Shown here: positions 1 to 8,703 of the stretch, one piece after another
Layout: each line of letters begins with the position of its first letter
Position numbering within the stretch: position 1 is the first letter of the stretch
NCBI GenBank assembly: GCA_035556195.1
Contig: DATMFK010000039.1
Location: 248,001-312,000, forward strand
Length of the DNA: 64,000 bases
Reading direction: 5' to 3'
From: G016756615 sp035556195
Lineage (GTDB): Bacteria; Pseudomonadota; Alphaproteobacteria; Rhizobiales; Rhizobiaceae
Notes under the pieces: generated by a model
Seen by the model: the letters and a program-made list of their open reading frames with translations, nothing else
Told to the model about the DNA's origin: nothing
Database searches by the model: none
Position numbers and translations under genes: made by a program

Positions 1-1017
1 AACCGTCAGATCCTTTTCTCCCATCGACCGGACGGGAACCCGACTCCCGATGTCTTTCAGGAGCGCATTGTCGAAGTGGGCCAGCCGGGCGAGGGAGAGA
101 TCCTGTGCCGCAATCTGACCGTTTCGGTCGACCCCTATCTGCGCCTCAAAATGTACGACCGCCGCAGCTATACCCCGCCGCTGCAGATCGGCGAACTGAT
201 ACCGGGGAGTGCGGTTGCCGAGGTGATCGAGTCGCGGGCGGAAGGCTTCGCGCCGGGAGACCATGTCGCGATCTATGGCGGATGGCAGCAATATGCTGTG
301 ACACGGGGGAAAGCGGCCAGGAAGATCGACCTGACGGTCGCTCCGGCCGGCGCTTGGCTCGGGCCGTTGGGCATGACAGGCATGACGGCCTATGCCGGCC
401 TGATGCACATAGGCAAACCAAGGACAGGCGAGACACTCGTCGTCTCGGGCGCGGCCGGTGCAGTGGGCAGCCTTGTCGGCCAGATTGGAAGGATCTTGGG
501 TTGCCGGACGGTCGGAATTGCCGGCACGGCGGAAAAATGCCGTGTTGCCGTCGAGGAGTTCGGTTTCGATGCTTGCCTGAACTATCGCGAGCCCGATTTC
601 GCGGCGAGCCTCGAGAGCGCCACGTTCCAGGGGTGTGACATCTATTTCGACAATGTCGGGGGAGAAATCTCGCGGATCGTCTCTGCCCGCTTCAACGATT
701 TCGCGCGTTTCGTCGTCTGTGGATCTATATCCCAGTACAGCGGTCAGCAGCCCGCCGAGCCGACCGCCTATGACGAACTCATGCGCCTTGTCCTAACGCG
801 CAGGTTGACCGTGCAGGGCTTCATCGTTTCCGACATCGCGTCGAACTATCCCGAATTCGGGGACAAGATGGCGGGCTGGCTGAAGGCTGGAACGATTGTC
901 CACCGCGAGCATGCCCGCCATGGCTTCGAAGCCATAGTGCCGGCGTTCCTCGGCATGCTCTCCGGCGAGAACACGGGCAAGTCGATCGTCCACATAGCCG
1001 ACCCGACGGCAACCTAG
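1..1017 (+). CDS. MDR-family NADP-dependent oxidoreductase, 5' end outside window
   Basis: The frame is open from base 1 and already reads NRQILFSHRPDG, the usual N-terminus of this family, so only the first codons are missing. A GTG at 76 is therefore not the start. 338 residues are visible. The family comprises zinc-independent medium-chain dehydrogenases/reductases (curcumin reductase/leukotriene B4 dehydrogenase type) that reduce activated C=C bonds with NADPH. Seen here: the SVDPYLR motif near the N-terminus, a nucleotide-binding GAAGAVGSLVGQ segment, and the DIYFDNVGG motif. A paralogue follows at 1243 in the same direction, so the two may form an oxidoreductase set. The substrate cannot be told. 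Confidence 0.9.
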   Translation, partial: NRQILFSHRPDGNPTPDVFQERIVEVGQPGEGEILCRNLTVSVDPYLRLKMYDRRSYTPPLQIGELIPGSAVAEVIESRAEGFAPGDHVAIYGGWQQYAVTRGKAARKIDLTVAPAGAWLGPLGMTGMTAYAGLMHIGKPRTGETLVVSGAAGAVGSLVGQIGRILGCRTVGIAGTAEKCRVAVEEFGFDACLNYREPDFAASLESATFQGCDIYFDNVGGEISRIVSARFNDFARFVVCGSISQYSGQQPAEPTAYDELMRLVLTRRLTVQGFIVSDIASNYPEFGDKMAGWLKAGTIVHREHARHGFEAIVPAFLGMLSGENTGKSIVHIADPTAT

Positions 1018-1242
1018 CAGCGGGCCCGCACGCCTATCATGAGCTCGATGCCGACGTGCAACCATCGAGACGAAAGCCAGCGGCACGAGATCAATGGGGA
1101 GGCACATTGCGATCTCGTCGCCGACACATTCTGATGCCTCTACGGACGTTTGTGCACAGCGCCTGCTCCTCCGGGCGAAATCAGGCGATGAGACGGAAAG
1201 AAGGTCCGCCAGGAACCCTTTCCCCAGTTCAGGTGATCATGC

Positions 1243-2229
1243 ATGGCACGCGAATGGCGAATGAAGTCCTTCCCCGACGGACTTCCAACCGCGGACAACT
1301 TCGCGCTCGTCGAGACGAAACTGCCGCCCCTCGCTGATGGTCAGATCAGAGTCCGGAACGGCTGGCTCTCGATTGATCCGGTTGTCAGGTGGCGAATGCA
1401 AAGATCCACGTCCATCGTGCCCCTTCGGCCGGGCGACGCGGTTGCGGCTCCAGCAATCGGGGAGGTTGTCGAAACGCAATCGGCGCGCTTCGCCATTGGT
1501 GACAGGGTCAGCCATCATCAGGGTTGGCGCGACGAAGCTGTAGTGGATGATCACGAAGCGCTGCACCTTCCACCCATCGATGTCGCGCCTCAAGCGTTCC
1601 TTGGTCAGCTAGGTATTCCCGGTCTCACCGCCTATGTCGGCCTGATCGATATCGCGGGCACGAAGGCCGAAGATGTCGTGTTCATTTCGGCTGCAGCAGG
1701 AGCGGTTGGACTCGCAGCAATCCAAATCGCGAAGAACTATGGCGCAACCGTCGTCGGATCTGCAGGCGGCGCAGAGAAGTGCGCGCTCGCGATGAAGTTC
1801 GGGGCGGATGCTGTGATCGATTACAAGTCGCCGGGGAGCCTCGAGGCGAAGTTGACGGCGGCCGCGCCGGACGGGATTGACGTCTATTTCGACAATGTCG
1901 GCGGGAATCATCTCGATGCCGCGCTCTTCGCGGCGCGCAACAAGGCCCGGTTTGCGATTTGCGGCATGATCAGCGAGTACAATGAGGGCCAGCCGAGCAC
2001 CTACGCCAACCTTCGCCGACTGATCTCGGCGAATATCAATATGCGTGGGTTCCGTGTAGGCGAACATACGAACCGTCTGGCGGACTTCTACCACCATGCT
2101 GCGCTTTGGGTCTCCTCAGGCCGCTTCAAGACACTCGAGACGATACGGTTCGGCCTGGAGAAAGTGCCGGAGGCGTTCGGAGAACTCTTTGTCGGCGGCA
2201 ACCTCGGCAAGATGGTCGTTAAGATTTGA
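1243..2229 (+). CDS. MDR-family NADP-dependent oxidoreductase
   Basis: A 328-residue soluble enzyme, full length for the zinc-independent MDR reductases and clearly paralogous to the gene before it. It shows the N-terminal REWRMKSFPDGLP segment typical of the family, SIDPVVRWRM, the cofactor-binding SAAAGAVGLAAIQ segment and DVYFDNVGGN. The ATG at 1243 is preceded by AGGTGA at 1231-1236 with six bases spacing, which supports this start. 225 bases separate it from the upstream gene, so it may have its own promoter. The role is probably NADPH-dependent reduction of an enone or quinone; the substrate is unknown. Confidence 0.88.
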   Translation: MAREWRMKSFPDGLPTADNFALVETKLPPLADGQIRVRNGWLSIDPVVRWRMQRSTSIVPLRPGDAVAAPAIGEVVETQSARFAIGDRVSHHQGWRDEAVVDDHEALHLPPIDVAPQAFLGQLGIPGLTAYVGLIDIAGTKAEDVVFISAAAGAVGLAAIQIAKNYGATVVGSAGGAEKCALAMKFGADAVIDYKSPGSLEAKLTAAAPDGIDVYFDNVGGNHLDAALFAARNKARFAICGMISEYNEGQPSTYANLRRLISANINMRGFRVGEHTNRLADFYHHAALWVSSGRFKTLETIRFGLEKVPEAFGELFVGGNLGKMVVKI

Positions 2230-2449
2230 GCGTGCGATCAAGCATCGTTGTGCCTGTACCTGGTCACCAACCTGACTCGGAGGAGGCAGGACACGAGGTT
2301 CTCTCGATCGGTATCAAGCGATTCGGCGTTAACACGTGGAGATGGGGCCAGAAACGACAGGTGTGGCACGTCCCGATGGACGGCGGGATTTGTCGAGGAA
2401 TCTTACAAATCATACTGCTAAACTGCGTGTGCTCGATAGGAGAAAGTAC

Positions 2450-3574
2450 ATGATCACTGGCCGCCAGTTGACTTCTACAGCCAACAAGAACGGCACGCTT
2501 CGGCTTGCCGTTGAGGACTTTTCGTTGGATGGACCAGGCGCTGACGAGGTCGTCGTCAGGATCGAGGCCGCTCCCATCAATCCCACTGATATCGGTCTTT
2601 TGCTCGGTCCTGCGGAAATTGCTTCGCTAGAGGCAGGCGGCACGCCCGATCGGCCAGTATTGACATTCAACATACCCGAACAGCGGCTCTCCCGCATAGC
2701 CGGACGGGTCGGCCAAGCACTTGCTGTTGGAATCGAAGGCGCGGGAATCGTCGTTGACGCCGGTGCAAACGTGAAAGCCCTGGAGGGCAGGCGTGTCGCC
2801 TTGTTCGGACAAGGCATGTTTGCAGACTATTGCAGGGTCGCCGCCAGCGCGGTCATCCCGTTGCCGGGGCATGTGGCCGCTGCGGACGGCGCGGCGCTGT
2901 TCGTGAACCCGATGACGGCGCTTGGTTTTGTCGAAACGGCCCGGCGTGAGGGTCATCGGGCGATCGTTCATACCGCGGCGGCTTCGAACCTCGGTCAGAT
3001 GCTTCAAAAGATCTGCCTGAGGGACGCCATTCCGTTGGTCAATATCGTGCGATCGGAGCAGCAGGAGGAACTGCTTCGTCGGATCGGCGCAACGCACGTG
3101 TTGAACAGCCGCGACGAGGATTTTCCGGCGAGACTTCTTGAAGCAGTGGCAGAGACGGGGGCCACGATTGCCTTCGACGCCATCGGCGGAGGAAGGCTGG
3201 GCAGCGACATCCTGACGGCCATGGAGCAAGCCGCAACCCGAAAGATGACCACCTATAGCCACTATGGCTCCAGCAGTTCAAAGCAACTCTATGTCTACGG
3301 CAGATTGGACCCCTCGCTTACCGTGCTGGACCGAGCGTCATTTGGGATGCAATGGAAGATCGGCGGCTGGCTGCTCATGCCATTTCTTGAAAGGTCTGGC
3401 GACGAGACGGTTCGGCGCATGCGCCAGCGGGTTATCGATGAACTGACGACGACATTCGCCAGCCGATACACACGCACGATCGGGCTCGCGGAGGCGCTCG
3501 ATCCTGACGTGTTGCGGGCCTATGAGCGAAAGTCCACAGGTCAGAAGTATTTGATCGACCCGACGCGCGGCTGA
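2450..3574 (+). CDS. Zinc-type alcohol dehydrogenase/quinone oxidoreductase-like protein
   Basis: A 374-residue MDR-superfamily protein, more distant from the two genes before it. It has the GroES-like N-terminal part (PINPTDIG...), the segment KALEGRRVALFGQGMFADYC and a nucleotide-binding region around HTAAASNLGQMLQK followed by IGATHVLNS. The frame is open further upstream (to 2336), but the ATG at 2450 has a good AGGAG at 2438-2442 and gives the expected N-terminus (MITGRQLTS), so I start there. NAD(P)H-dependent oxidoreduction is the family role; the substrate is not evident. It converges on the DUF982 gene, with a strong inverted repeat between the two. Confidence 0.82.
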   Translation: MITGRQLTSTANKNGTLRLAVEDFSLDGPGADEVVVRIEAAPINPTDIGLLLGPAEIASLEAGGTPDRPVLTFNIPEQRLSRIAGRVGQALAVGIEGAGIVVDAGANVKALEGRRVALFGQGMFADYCRVAASAVIPLPGHVAAADGAALFVNPMTALGFVETARREGHRAIVHTAAASNLGQMLQKICLRDAIPLVNIVRSEQQEELLRRIGATHVLNSRDEDFPARLLEAVAETGATIAFDAIGGGRLGSDILTAMEQAATRKMTTYSHYGSSSSKQLYVYGRLDPSLTVLDRASFGMQWKIGGWLLMPFLERSGDETVRRMRQRVIDELTTTFASRYTRTIGLAEALDPDVLRAYERKSTGQKYLIDPTRG

Positions 3575-3700
3575 GCCCGATCGGACCGAACTCGCCGCCC
3601 AGACGATCGGGCGCCTGCGTGAGATCGAGCCTGGTCGGCCCACGGCATTCATAGCCTGAGCAGCCGCCCAATTTCTCCTCCATGACGCTCCTGGGATGGC

Positions 3701-3729
3701 GGGAGAGGTCGCTCGGAACGACCTCTCCC
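3701..3729. terminator. Perfect 11-bp inverted repeat between convergent genes
   Basis: GGGAGAGGTCG (3701-3711) and its exact reverse complement CGACCTCTCCC (3719-3729) flank a 7-base loop. It sits between the plus-strand oxidoreductase ending at 3574 and the minus-strand DUF982 gene ending at 3745. It fits a bidirectional transcription terminator, although no clear T-run follows on either strand. Confidence 0.6.
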
Positions 3730-3744
3730 ACTGCTTTCACGCTG

Positions 3745-4047
3745 TCAGACGGGCACTCGCCCGCCACCGGAAGCTGACTGGACCATCCAGGGCTGAACCG
3801 CGGGGGCCTTCACCAGAATGCCCTTCTTCTTGCCGAATGCTCGGATAGCGTCTCGGGCGACCTTCAGCGGCTTGTGCCCATCATGCGCCATGATGCATGT
3901 CTTCAGCGTGACCTCGTACATCAGGTCACGGTCTTTCCCGGGCCACTCGTCCAAAAAATCGATCGCATCCTCAAGGCCGGTGATCTCCCGCACCAGGTAT
4001 TTTCCCTCCTTCAGATAGACGGGTCTGTCGAAGGTCTTCGCGTTCAT
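3745..4047 (-). CDS. DUF982 domain-containing small protein
   Basis: A 100-residue protein with the DUF982 pattern: FDRPVYL at the start, REITGLEDAIDFLDEWPG, a central Cys in LKTCIMAH and the closing KVARDAIRAFGKKKGI. DUF982 proteins are small, often multicopy, and nearly confined to Hyphomicrobiales. Their function is unknown; regulatory roles have been proposed. The start ATG at 4047 is preceded on the minus strand by a GAGGAG-like site. The gene stands alone, convergent with the oxidoreductase gene. Confidence 0.8.
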   Translation of the reverse strand: MNAKTFDRPVYLKEGKYLVREITGLEDAIDFLDEWPGKDRDLMYEVTLKTCIMAHDGHKPLKVARDAIRAFGKKKGILVKAPAVQPWMVQSASGGGRVPV

Positions 4048-4091
4048 CGTCTCCTCGCAATTTATGAACGTTTTGAGTAGCTAAGCCGCCG

Positions 4092-4110
4092 ATGCTCAGC
4101 GGCTGAGCAT
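4092..4110. repeat. Short palindrome upstream of the DUF982 gene
   Basis: ATGCTCAG, a 3-base centre CGG, then CTGAGCAT: a perfect 8-bp hairpin or dyad 45 bases upstream of the DUF982 start codon. It could be an operator for that gene or an RNA hairpin; the sequence does not decide. Confidence 0.4.
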
Positions 4111-4496
4111 GATTTGAGGTGGAGGATCCGCGGGTTCAAGGGGAGGTTTGCGGGATGCTACCCCTCTGCCTCGATTGCGAACAGCGAGCCATCCGTGGCC
4201 AACACTTACACCTCCTCGCGAAAGCGCAGCGTCAGCTCCGTGGCCGCAGCCGAAGCGGATTTTACCTTATGCCCATGGCGCACGCGCTCTTGGCGCCAGA
4301 GATGCCCGGCTGCATGAAGAAGGTTGGTATCGGTGCGACTCGTTTCAGGTGTTCAGGCGGCGTGTCCGGGCCGCTTTTCAACTCTCCAGTGGGTCCTAGC
4401 CTTACGATCCGAAGGCAGTTCCCCGGCATGACTCAGCCGGTCCGCAACCACTCTCCGGCAATGACCATCGCTTCCCGCCCGCAGATATTGCTGATG

Positions 4497-4532
4497 CTTA
4501 TCAAAACCCCTCATGCGCCATATTGGACTTAT
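4497..4532. promoter_or_regulatory. Candidate regulator-binding region upstream of CoA-transferase
   Basis: CTTATCAAAA (4497-4506) and ATATTGGACTTAT (4520-4532) lie 50-90 bases upstream of the CoA-transferase start. The first recurs exactly, inverted, at 6761-6770. The second recurs with one mismatch at 6799-6811, in the divergent LysR/ABC promoter. A shared binding site for the adjacent LysR-type regulator is the simplest reading; this is inference. Confidence 0.4.
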
Positions 4533-4583
4533 TGAAGATCGCTACTCATAGTGGACCCGCCAGTTGAACCGAGGAGATCGAGT

Positions 4584-5774
4584 ATGGGCCCATTGAACGG
4601 CATCAGGATATTGGACCTGACCACCGTTGTGATGGGACCGTTCGCGACCACAATCCTCGGCGATCTTGGCGCCGACGTCATCAAGCTCGAGAGTCCGGAG
4701 GGAGACATCGTGCGGCGGGTCGGTCCTTCGCGAAGCGGCGAGATGGGCGGACTGTTCATGCATTCCAACCGCAGCAAACGCAGCATCGCAATCGACCTGA
4801 AGACGAAGCGTGGCCGCCAGCTCGCTCTGGATTTGGCTGCATCGGTGGATGTCTTGGTCTACAATATCCGACCTGCGGCGATGGAGCGTCTCGGGTTGGC
4901 CTTCGAGGATCTCAAGGCCGTCAACCCGGACATCATTTATGTCGGGGCACTCGGGTTCGGCCGGGGAGGGTCCTACTTCAACAACCCTGCCTATGACGAT
5001 CTCATCCAGGGATTATGTGCTGTTCCAGCGCTGATCGCGGAGGCAAGCGGCAGCGCACCACGCTACGCGCCGGTGAACATCGCGGACAGGATGGTTGGCC
5101 TTTACGCCTCCAACGCAATTCTGGCAGCAATTCTCCATCGGAACGCCACAGGGGAGGGACAACAGATCGATATCCCCATGTTCGAGACAATGGCGAGCAT
5201 CGTGCTCGCCGATCACCTTGGTGGCCTGAGCTTCATCCCGCCACTCGATGCGGGTGGATATGGTCGCCTGCTTTCGCGCTCGCGGTTGCCGTATCGGACG
5301 GCCGACGGGCACATCTGCATCATGCTGTACACGCAGCGACATCGCGAGTGCTTCGCCGCGCTGCTCGAGAAGCTCGGTGTGGAACACCGGCATTTGAACG
5401 AAGCCAGGGGCACGGAGTCCGACTACATGGCTTCCATCTTCTCGAAGCGTACGACGAACGAGTGGGAATATCTGCTACGCTCCTGCGACGTGCCGCATGC
5501 GCGCCTTCATACGATCGAGACCTTGCTCGATGACCCGCATCTCGCCGAGGTCGGGTTCTTCAAGCGCGCCGAGCATGCCTCGGAGGGAGTTGTCGTGTCG
5601 ATGGAGGTACCGTCAAAATGGAGTCGCAGCGCCCCAAATCCGATCAGGTCGGCGCCGCGCCTTGGCCAACACAGCCGCGAGGTGATGCGCGAGATCGGGA
5701 TCGACGAGCAAACCATGGACGAGCTCATCGCCGACGCGATCGTAGTAGAGACGGCGACCGGGCCGGACGCCTAA
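4584..5774 (+). CDS. CaiB/BaiF-type (class III) CoA-transferase
   Basis: A 396-residue cytosolic enzyme of formyl-CoA/carnitinyl-CoA transferase type, which moves CoA between carboxylic acids. Near the N-terminus it has GIRILDLTTVVMGPF and LGDLGADVIKLE. The likely catalytic Asp is D168 in PVNIADRMVG. GEGQQIDIPMFE and the C-terminal RLGQHSREV are also typical. The frame opens at 4551, but the ATG at 4584 has GAGGAG at 4571-4576 and starts at the conserved GPLNGIRILDL, so it is preferred. It converges on and overlaps the LysR gene by 4 bases. It may activate an acid released by the downstream hydrolases; the substrate is unknown. Confidence 0.92.
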   Translation: MGPLNGIRILDLTTVVMGPFATTILGDLGADVIKLESPEGDIVRRVGPSRSGEMGGLFMHSNRSKRSIAIDLKTKRGRQLALDLAASVDVLVYNIRPAAMERLGLAFEDLKAVNPDIIYVGALGFGRGGSYFNNPAYDDLIQGLCAVPALIAEASGSAPRYAPVNIADRMVGLYASNAILAAILHRNATGEGQQIDIPMFETMASIVLADHLGGLSFIPPLDAGGYGRLLSRSRLPYRTADGHICIMLYTQRHRECFAALLEKLGVEHRHLNEARGTESDYMASIFSKRTTNEWEYLLRSCDVPHARLHTIETLLDDPHLAEVGFFKRAEHASEGVVVSMEVPSKWSRSAPNPIRSAPRLGQHSREVMREIGIDEQTMDELIADAIVVETATGPDA

Positions 5775-6739
5775 CCCGACAAAGTGACGTCTATCTCCCC
5801 TGATCGCCCTTGCAGGACTGCCGAACGAAATTTCAGGCAATACTGCAGGAATGTGCGACTGATGGGCGAGGGGTCCGATCGCCGATAGGCAACGGCGAGG
5901 TCAGCCTTGACGTCGTTGCCAGCCAAAGGACGATAGCAGACGCCGGGCAAGTCCAGACAGCGGCAGGACTGCGGCACAAGGGCGACGCCCAATCCGATGG
6001 CGACCATGCTGACGATAGTGACGAAATGCGCTGCCTGCGGTCCGAGCTTCGGCTCGAAACCTGCGGCGCTGCAAGCATCGCGCGTATGTTTTGTAAAGCT
6101 GACATTCGTTGCGTGCCGTGGCGTGATGAACGTCTCATCTTTCAAGATGGCCAGCGGAACGGTGTCGCGTTCGGCCGCCTGATGACGCGTGGGCAGCGCA
6201 ATCACCACCTCTTCCTGCATGATCGCTATGGACGAGACCCCCAAGGGAAGCTCGATGGGTGGCCGGATGAACCCTATGTCGAGGATACCGGTTGCGATAT
6301 TGGCAATCTGATCCTGCATCTCCATTTCCGCGAGTTCGATCTCGACGTCGGGAAAGGCGTCTCGGAACTGCCTCATAATTGAAACCAATACCCCCGTGTA
6401 GGTGGCGGATCCTACATATCCGACCGCGATCCGCCCGATCTCGCCTCGGCCGGCCCGCCTTGCGACGACAAGTCCTCGCTCGGCATGCGCCAAGCTCTCT
6501 CGCGCCTCCGGCAGGAATTGTAGTCCCGCAGCCGTAAGCCGAACTGAACGCTGCGTGCGGTCGAACAACAGTGCACCGACGATCTCTTCCAAAGACTTGA
6601 TCTGCTGGCTGAGATTGGGCTGCGCGATGCCGAGCCTTTCGGCCGCCCGTCCAAAATTGAGCTCTTCGGCAACCGCCAGGAAATATCGAAGGTGTCGCAG
6701 TTCGATGATGTGACGCGACGCTTGCCGGCCGGCAGTCAT
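5771..6739 (-). CDS. LysR-family transcriptional regulator
   Basis: 322 residues. The N-terminal winged helix-turn-helix (about residues 14-72: LRHLRYFLAVAEELNFGRAA, then QPNLSQQIKSLEE and LFDRTQRSVRLTAAG) is followed by a substrate-binding-like effector domain from about residue 100. The family acts as a tetramer binding T-N11-A sites and usually controls a divergent gene as well as itself. Here it is divergent from the ABC transporter operon (7017 onward) and convergent with the CoA-transferase gene, so it probably regulates one or both. Shared sequence words upstream of both targets support this. Confidence 0.92.
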   Translation of the reverse strand: MTAGRQASRHIIELRHLRYFLAVAEELNFGRAAERLGIAQPNLSQQIKSLEEIVGALLFDRTQRSVRLTAAGLQFLPEARESLAHAERGLVVARRAGRGEIGRIAVGYVGSATYTGVLVSIMRQFRDAFPDVEIELAEMEMQDQIANIATGILDIGFIRPPIELPLGVSSIAIMQEEVVIALPTRHQAAERDTVPLAILKDETFITPRHATNVSFTKHTRDACSAAGFEPKLGPQAAHFVTIVSMVAIGLGVALVPQSCRCLDLPGVCYRPLAGNDVKADLAVAYRRSDPSPISRTFLQYCLKFRSAVLQGRSGEIDVTLSG

Positions 6740-6760
6740 CCGTACCTCGGTCCAAATAGA

Positions 6761-6831
6761 TTTTGATAAGTGGTGACTATGAAAAAAGCCATTTCTCGAT
6801 ATTGGACCTATCTAAGGGCGATTGGCAATAT
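6761..6831. promoter_or_regulatory. Candidate LysR operator in the divergent lysR/ABC promoter
   Basis: Within the 277-base divergent gap, TTTTGATAAG (6761-6770) and ATATTGGACCTAT (6799-6811) repeat words found upstream of the CoA-transferase gene. ATATTG (6799-6804) also pairs as an inverted repeat with CAATAT (6826-6831). The place is right for autoregulation of the LysR gene and activation of the ABC operon. Binding is inferred, not shown. Confidence 0.4.
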
Positions 6832-7016
6832 CCCTTCATCTGGCTGCACCGCCAGTGCAACGGGTAGGGAGGCTGACCGCACGTCGCCCGGATGGAGGCC
6901 AAGGCACCAAAGGATCGAGCCAAACGTCCCGATATGTCACTGGCTAGCCACGGCACAGTCAGGAGTGAGCAAGCGGCGCGCTGCAGGCGGCGCCTATAAC
7001 GAGGGGAACTAAGCAT

Positions 7017-8585
7017 ATGAAATTCCGCGTCGCATTTCTGTCCGCAGCGTTCGCAGCCCTGATGAGCAGCACTGTCCTACCGGGTCAGGCTGTTGCTGAG
7101 ACCGTCGTCACGATGACCGTCGGCCAGATCTTCAAGAGCATCGATCCGGCCAAGATCACCGACTACACGGACTACATGGCCGCCGTGAATCTCTACGACG
7201 CCTTGGTCAGCGTCGACTCCGAAGGTCGCATCATTCCGGAACTCGCCGAGAGCTGGGAGGTGTCGAGCGACGCCAAGGAGGTCACCTACAAGATCCGGGA
7301 GGATGCCAAATTCAATGACGGCTCGCCGGTCGAGGCCACCGATGTGGTCTACTCGGTCGAGCGCCTGCTGAGGGTCAACCAGGGTCCGGCCAGCCTCTTT
7401 GCCGATGTCTTGTCTCCCGGCTCGGTGACGGCGGTCGACGCCAAAACCGTCAAATTCACGCTGTCGAAGACCTTCGCGCCGTTCCTTTCCATTGTTCCGA
7501 CGATTTTCATCCTGAACAAGGACGTCGTGGAGGCGAACGCCGGGTCAGATGACGGCCAGACTTATCTCTCGGCCAATGTCGCCGGCGCAGGCGCATACAA
7601 CCTCAAGACGTTCGACCGCGGTTCGCAGCTCGTCGTGGTGCGCAACAAGGACTACTACAAGGGATTCGGAGAGGGGCCAATCGACGAGGTCCGCTGGGTG
7701 ATCGTCAACGACGAAGCCAGCGTGCGGGCCATGGCCGCCTCCGGTGAACTGACTATGACGGGCCCCTTTCAATCGCCGGACACGTACAAGGCGCTCGGCC
7801 AGATGGAGCGCATGAGGCTGCAGACGGATCCAACCACTTCATCGCTCTATCTGAAGCTGAACAGCAAGGTTGCACCGACAGACGACGTCCATATCCGCAA
7901 GGCGATCGCCCTGGCGACGGACTACGCGACGATCCGCGACGTGATCCTGCCGGGAGAGATCCTGAAGACGCCGCTTCCAGGCACCTTCGCCGAATATCTT
8001 GCCGACGACATACCGGAGCCGAGATACGACCTGGAGGCGGCCAAGGCGGAAGTCGCGAAGTCCAAATATGCGGGTAGCACGCCAATCCCGATCACACTCG
8101 GCTATCTCACCGGCATTAAATATCAGGAGGAAATCAGTCTGCTGATGCAGGCGAACCTGGAGCAGATCGGCTTCAAGGTCAAGCAGGAGGTCAATCCATG
8201 GAACCGCGTGACGGAACTCGCCACGAAGGTGGAAACGACGCCGGCCGTGAACCAGATCTTCTTCAGCGCAACATATCCATCGCCCGATTCCATCTTCTAT
8301 GCCCAGTATCATTCAAAGGCTGCCGGCACCTGGGCCTCGATGGAGTGGCTTCAGAACCCCGAGATCGACAAGCTGATCGAGGACGCACGCGGGGCAGGCG
8401 ACAAGGCCAAGCAGATCGAGATCTACAAGGAACTCCAGCATAAGCTCGTGGACATGCAGAGCGACGTGTTCCTGCTCACGCAGATCACCACACACGCAGT
8501 GGACAAGTGCCTAACCGGCCTGACAATCGTCCCAATGCGCTCGTTCGGCTACGACTTCACGCGTCTGAGCTGGACCTGCAAATAG
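7017..8585 (+). CDS. ABC transporter substrate-binding protein, peptide/opine/nickel (SBP_bac_5) family
   Basis: 522 residues with a Sec signal peptide (MKFRVAFLSAAF..., probable cleavage after AVA at about residue 27). The mature part is typical of DppA/OppA-type binding proteins: YDALVSVDSEGRIIPELAESW, the FNDGSPVEATDVVYSVER motif and a late FYAQYHS region. It binds the ligand in the periplasm and delivers it to the permeases encoded next. GAGGGGA at 7001-7007 sits nine bases before the ATG. First gene of the operon that runs to about 16256. The ligand is not deducible, but the catabolic genes downstream point to a peptide-like or amide compound. Confidence 0.95.
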   Translation: MKFRVAFLSAAFAALMSSTVLPGQAVAETVVTMTVGQIFKSIDPAKITDYTDYMAAVNLYDALVSVDSEGRIIPELAESWEVSSDAKEVTYKIREDAKFNDGSPVEATDVVYSVERLLRVNQGPASLFADVLSPGSVTAVDAKTVKFTLSKTFAPFLSIVPTIFILNKDVVEANAGSDDGQTYLSANVAGAGAYNLKTFDRGSQLVVVRNKDYYKGFGEGPIDEVRWVIVNDEASVRAMAASGELTMTGPFQSPDTYKALGQMERMRLQTDPTTSSLYLKLNSKVAPTDDVHIRKAIALATDYATIRDVILPGEILKTPLPGTFAEYLADDIPEPRYDLEAAKAEVAKSKYAGSTPIPITLGYLTGIKYQEEISLLMQANLEQIGFKVKQEVNPWNRVTELATKVETTPAVNQIFFSATYPSPDSIFYAQYHSKAAGTWASMEWLQNPEIDKLIEDARGAGDKAKQIEIYKELQHKLVDMQSDVFLLTQITTHAVDKCLTGLTIVPMRSFGYDFTRLSWTCK

Positions 8586-8606
8586 TGGACCGCCTCAGCA
8601 GCGTTC

Positions 8607-8632
8607 CCTGCCGCTGTCTCTGGAGTGGCAGG
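8607..8632 (+). other. Weak hairpin in the binding protein-permease gap
   Basis: CCTGCC (8607-8612) and GGCAGG (8627-8632) can pair around a 14-base loop in the 118-base gap after the binding-protein gene. Such hairpins often stabilise binding-protein mRNA or reduce read-through into the permease genes. The stem is only 6 bp, so this is tentative. Confidence 0.25.
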
Positions 8633-8703
8633 CAGCCGAGTCGGCCGAGCGTCCTTTTGCGGCGCAGGCTTCCGATTTCCGCAACTCAGGGTAGGCTGGT
8701 CGC

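Larger units (their letters stand above)
4048..4583. other. Intergenic region, DUF982 to CoA-transferase
   Basis: 536 bases without a convincing gene. Open frames here (for example 4119-4535, plus) have no recognisable domain, lack a good ribosome binding site and overlap in several frames. The left end holds a short palindrome (4092-4110). The right end (4497-4532) holds two words that recur in the LysR/ABC promoter region. The rest shows nothing I can name. Confidence 0.5.

Noticed and set aside
4128..4150. GGTTCAAG resembling a tRNA T-loop
   Set aside because: Flanking bases do not pair as a T-stem and no other tRNA arms are found nearby.
4119..4535. Open frame of 138 codons on the plus strand between DUF982 and CoA-transferase
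   Set aside because: No domain, poor ribosome binding site, unusual composition and competing overlapping frames; it also covers the likely regulatory words at its end.
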